This document shows, in pieces, positions 5,674 to 6,026 of a stretch of DNA of 6,026 bases (position 1 is its first letter; each line of letters starts with the position of its first letter). The DNA comes from Candidatus Poseidoniaceae archaeon (GTDB lineage Archaea > Thermoplasmatota > Poseidoniia > Poseidoniales > Poseidoniaceae), in contig JAKMFF010000265.1 of assembly GCA_022425585.1 (NCBI GenBank), forward strand, positions 1 through 6,026, in the 5' to 3' direction. The notes under the pieces are model-generated. The model did not search any database and was not told the DNA's origin. It saw only the letters and a program-made list of their open reading frames with translations. Both the position numbers and the translations under genes were made by a program.

Positions 5674-6026
5674 CTAGTCATGTGTGAATATTATGGTATT
5701 ATGTGCACCAATAACACCGTAACCAATACGTTCGATTTGTACAATGTCTCCTTTGGATAAACTATGATGCTCTAATACACCTTCAATTTCGATAATTTCA
5801 CCATTCGTAACCATCTTCAAAGTAGCTTTACTAGATGTGTCAACAGATGCCCAATGAATAATCTTGCGAGTATCACCTCTCTCTTGCGACACAAAAGTTG
5901 CAGAGTTTCCAGAAATATCAAAGTCTGCAAATTCCTTCAACCTTAATTGATTCTCACCATAATCTGTTGATTCAATCAGCACTTGTTGGGAGGCTAAGCT
6001 GATTTTACGACTTCCCATTGTCGGGA
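5674..6026 (-). CDS. gltX: Glutamyl-tRNA synthetase, archaeal type, C-terminal anticodon-binding part; 5' end outside window
   Basis: GluRS charges tRNA(Glu) with glutamate in the cytosol; in archaea the non-discriminating form also feeds the Glu-to-Gln amidotransferase pathway. Only the last 116 or so codons are present. Counting from the ATG at 6018-6016, which is probably an internal Met because the frame stays open through Pro-Thr to the edge, the family-typical blocks are QLRLKEFADFDISGNSATF (24-42), RKIIHWASVD (51-60, the strongly conserved IHW), then GDIVQIERIGYGVI (89-102) and the ending NTIIFTHD. These belong to the beta-barrel anticodon-binding domain shared by archaeal GluRS and eukaryotic GluRS/GlnRS. 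The catalytic HIGH and KMSKS motifs would lie beyond the right edge. A GlnRS cannot be strictly excluded from this domain alone but is unlikely in archaea. The next gene in the same direction is the CBS protein. Confidence 0.86.
   Translation of the reverse strand, partial: PTMGSRKISLASQQVLIESTDYGENQLRLKEFADFDISGNSATFVSQERGDTRKIIHWASVDTSSKATLKMVTNGEIIEIEGVLEHHSLSKGDIVQIERIGYGVIGAHNTIIFTHD

Noticed and set aside
1..6026. Mobile element, CRISPR array or defence system
   Set aside because: No regularly spaced repeats, terminal inverted repeats, transposase or integrase motifs, or nuclease/helicase signatures of known defence genes were seen.

Overview
The window looks like a piece of the core chromosome of a moderately AT-rich archaeon. 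It carries archaeosine synthase (ArcS), the archaeal form of ribosomal protein S15 with its extra N-terminal domain, and the C-terminal anticodon-binding part of an archaeal-type glutamyl-tRNA synthetase. Archaeosine biosynthesis through ArcS points to Euryarchaeota in the broad sense. The secreted, membrane-anchored protein with a cytosolic zinc ribbon fits the style of marine Thermoplasmatota (Marine Group II/III, Poseidoniales-like). That lineage is my inference from gene style, not a database result.

Layout, plus strand: (1) 1-1199, the 3' part of arcS, cut by the left edge; (2) 1200-1275, a 76-nt leader with repeated GAGTGGT elements, two small possible hairpins and an 11-codon mini-ORF that ends one base before the next gene; (3) 1276-1734, ribosomal protein uS15; (4) 1785-2684, a protein in the position where many archaea keep a RecJ/DHH-family gene, with what appears to be a degenerate DHH active site; (5) 2728-3078, a small, charged, helical protein of unknown function; (6) 3079-3148, an intergenic region with a 13-bp inverted repeat; (7) 3149-5218, a 689-residue exported protein with a beta-rich ectodomain, three membrane helices and a cytosolic CxxC...CxxC zinc ribbon. 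Minus strand: (8) 5674-6026, the 3' part of gltX, cut by the right edge, followed by (9) 5219-5638, a two-CBS-domain protein that meets gene 7 tail to tail with no base between the stop codons.

Genes 1-5 run in one direction with gaps of 43-76 nt and may be a translation/replication housekeeping cluster: tRNA modification, small-subunit protein, possible replication-associated RecJ/Cdc45 relative. gltX and the CBS gene are 35 nt apart and are probably co-transcribed. I see no tRNA, rRNA, CRISPR array, insertion sequence or integrase. The window is mostly ordinary core genome. The items most worth a second look are the apparently catalytically dead RecJ/Cdc45-like protein, the architecture of the exported zinc-ribbon protein, and the structured leader of the S15 gene.
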